From contig CAYTZS010000137.1 of assembly GCA_964442355.1 (NCBI GenBank), positions 1 through 14,787 on the forward strand: a stretch of DNA of 14,787 nucleotides, in the 5' to 3' direction. Below are positions 14,375-14,787 of this stretch, one piece after another; position 1 is the stretch's first letter; every line of letters begins with the position of its first letter. The position numbers and the translations under genes were made by a program. Source of the stretch: UBA6168 sp964442355. GTDB lineage: Bacteria > Bacteroidota > Bacteroidia > Chitinophagales > Saprospiraceae. Below the pieces are notes generated by a model, which saw only the letters and a list, made by a program, of their open reading frames with translations, had not been told where the DNA came from and did no database searches.

Positions 14375-14787
14375 TTACGCCCTCATTTTGGAACGCTTCA
14401 CCAGCCATGCTTGCAAGATGGGTTGGAAACCTTGGTTGATGTCTGCCTCCACGAAATCTACCTTGTATTGCATGCACTTTAGGCGCAGTTCTTCTTTGAA
14501 GGCTGCTACTTGTTTCACATAAGTTTCTTTGACTTGGTTGGGTTGGAGCCGCAGCTGCTCGCCAGTCTCCATGTCAATGAAAAGGTACGGACGGTTTTCG
14601 TATTCAAAATCTATCTCCAGCGATTTGTCCACGGTGTGGAACAAAATCACCTCGTGCTTGGCATGTTTGAGGTGCTGGAGAGCTGAAAAAAGTGCCTCTG
14701 AATTGGCGGAATGCTCGAACATATCGCTGAAAATGACCACCAGCGAACGTTTGTGGATGCTATCGGCAATTTGGTGCAGCGCCTTAG
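14375..14787 (-). CDS. DUF58-domain protein, 5' partial (C-terminal 136 residues)
   Basis: The frame is open to the right edge, so only the C-terminal part is visible. A GTG at 14740 is internal and not taken as the start. The visible part begins inside the VWA-like core of DUF58 (IHKRSLVVIFSDMFE, where SD is the conserved beta-strand end) and continues with HEVILFHTVDKSLEIDFEYENRPYLFIDMETGE, the typical H-x-x-D followed by F-x-D-x-E-T-G-E block. It ends with DINQGFQPILQAWLVKRSKMRA, equivalent to the family's terminal L-x-x-x-L-x-x-R helix. DUF58 proteins are usually encoded next to MoxR-type AAA+ ATPases in stress or aerotolerance clusters, and here the upstream neighbours are outside the window. 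The MbnP-like gene that follows after 41 bp is unrelated in family, so shared function is not assumed. Confidence 0.85.
   Translation of the reverse strand, partial: KALHQIADSIHKRSLVVIFSDMFEHSANSEALFSALQHLKHAKHEVILFHTVDKSLEIDFEYENRPYLFIDMETGEQLRLQPNQVKETYVKQVAAFKEELRLKCMQYKVDFVEADINQGFQPILQAWLVKRSKMRA

Overview
This window looks like a chromosomal piece of a member of the Bacteroidota, most likely from the Saprospiria/Lewinella-Haliscomenobacter side. The reasons are many short lipoprotein signal peptides, starts without Shine-Dalgarno sequences but with A-rich leaders, several upstream sequences resembling the Bacteroidota -7 box (TAnnTTTG), a very long TamB/DUF490 protein of the Bacteroidota type, and MbnP-family lipoproteins. 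Placement below phylum level is inference. No RNA gene, insertion sequence, phage gene or CRISPR array is visible, and no gene-free stretch exceeds about 100 bp.

Left part (1-2705, + strand): three consecutive genes carry five NTF2-fold domains (a two-domain protein cut by the left edge, a two-domain lipoprotein and a single-domain protein), followed by an SRPBCC (START-fold) protein. All four belong to small hydrophobic-pocket folds that bind or transform small organic ligands; the substrate is unknown. A perfect 20-bp inverted repeat (1708-1755) splits this group.

Middle part (2780-10370, + strand): an EamA/DMT-family transporter, a VWA protein with an intact MIDAS metal site, a YbgC/FadM-type hotdog acyl-CoA thioesterase, and tamB, a 1637-residue inner-membrane-anchored protein of the AsmA/TamB lipid-transfer and outer-membrane biogenesis family. 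Candidate promoters precede the transporter, the VWA gene and tamB, so these are probably separate units rather than one operon.

Right part (10386-14787, - strand), converging on tamB with only 15 bp between stops: read in transcription order, the 3' part of a DUF58 protein cut by the right edge, two different MbnP-family lipoproteins, a di-heme MauG/MbnH/cytochrome c peroxidase-like lipoprotein, and an endonuclease/exonuclease/phosphatase-fold lipoprotein. The MbnP-MbnP-MbnH-like set is the most interesting system here. In methanotrophs MbnH is known to oxidise a tryptophan of MbnP to kynurenine to create a copper site; here the same partner families sit in a tight gene set with no methanobactin genes in view. 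Two members carry acidic residues right after the lipidated cysteine, as in Bacteroidota surface-exposed lipoproteins. A strong hairpin with a T-tract lies between the heme gene and the nuclease-fold gene.
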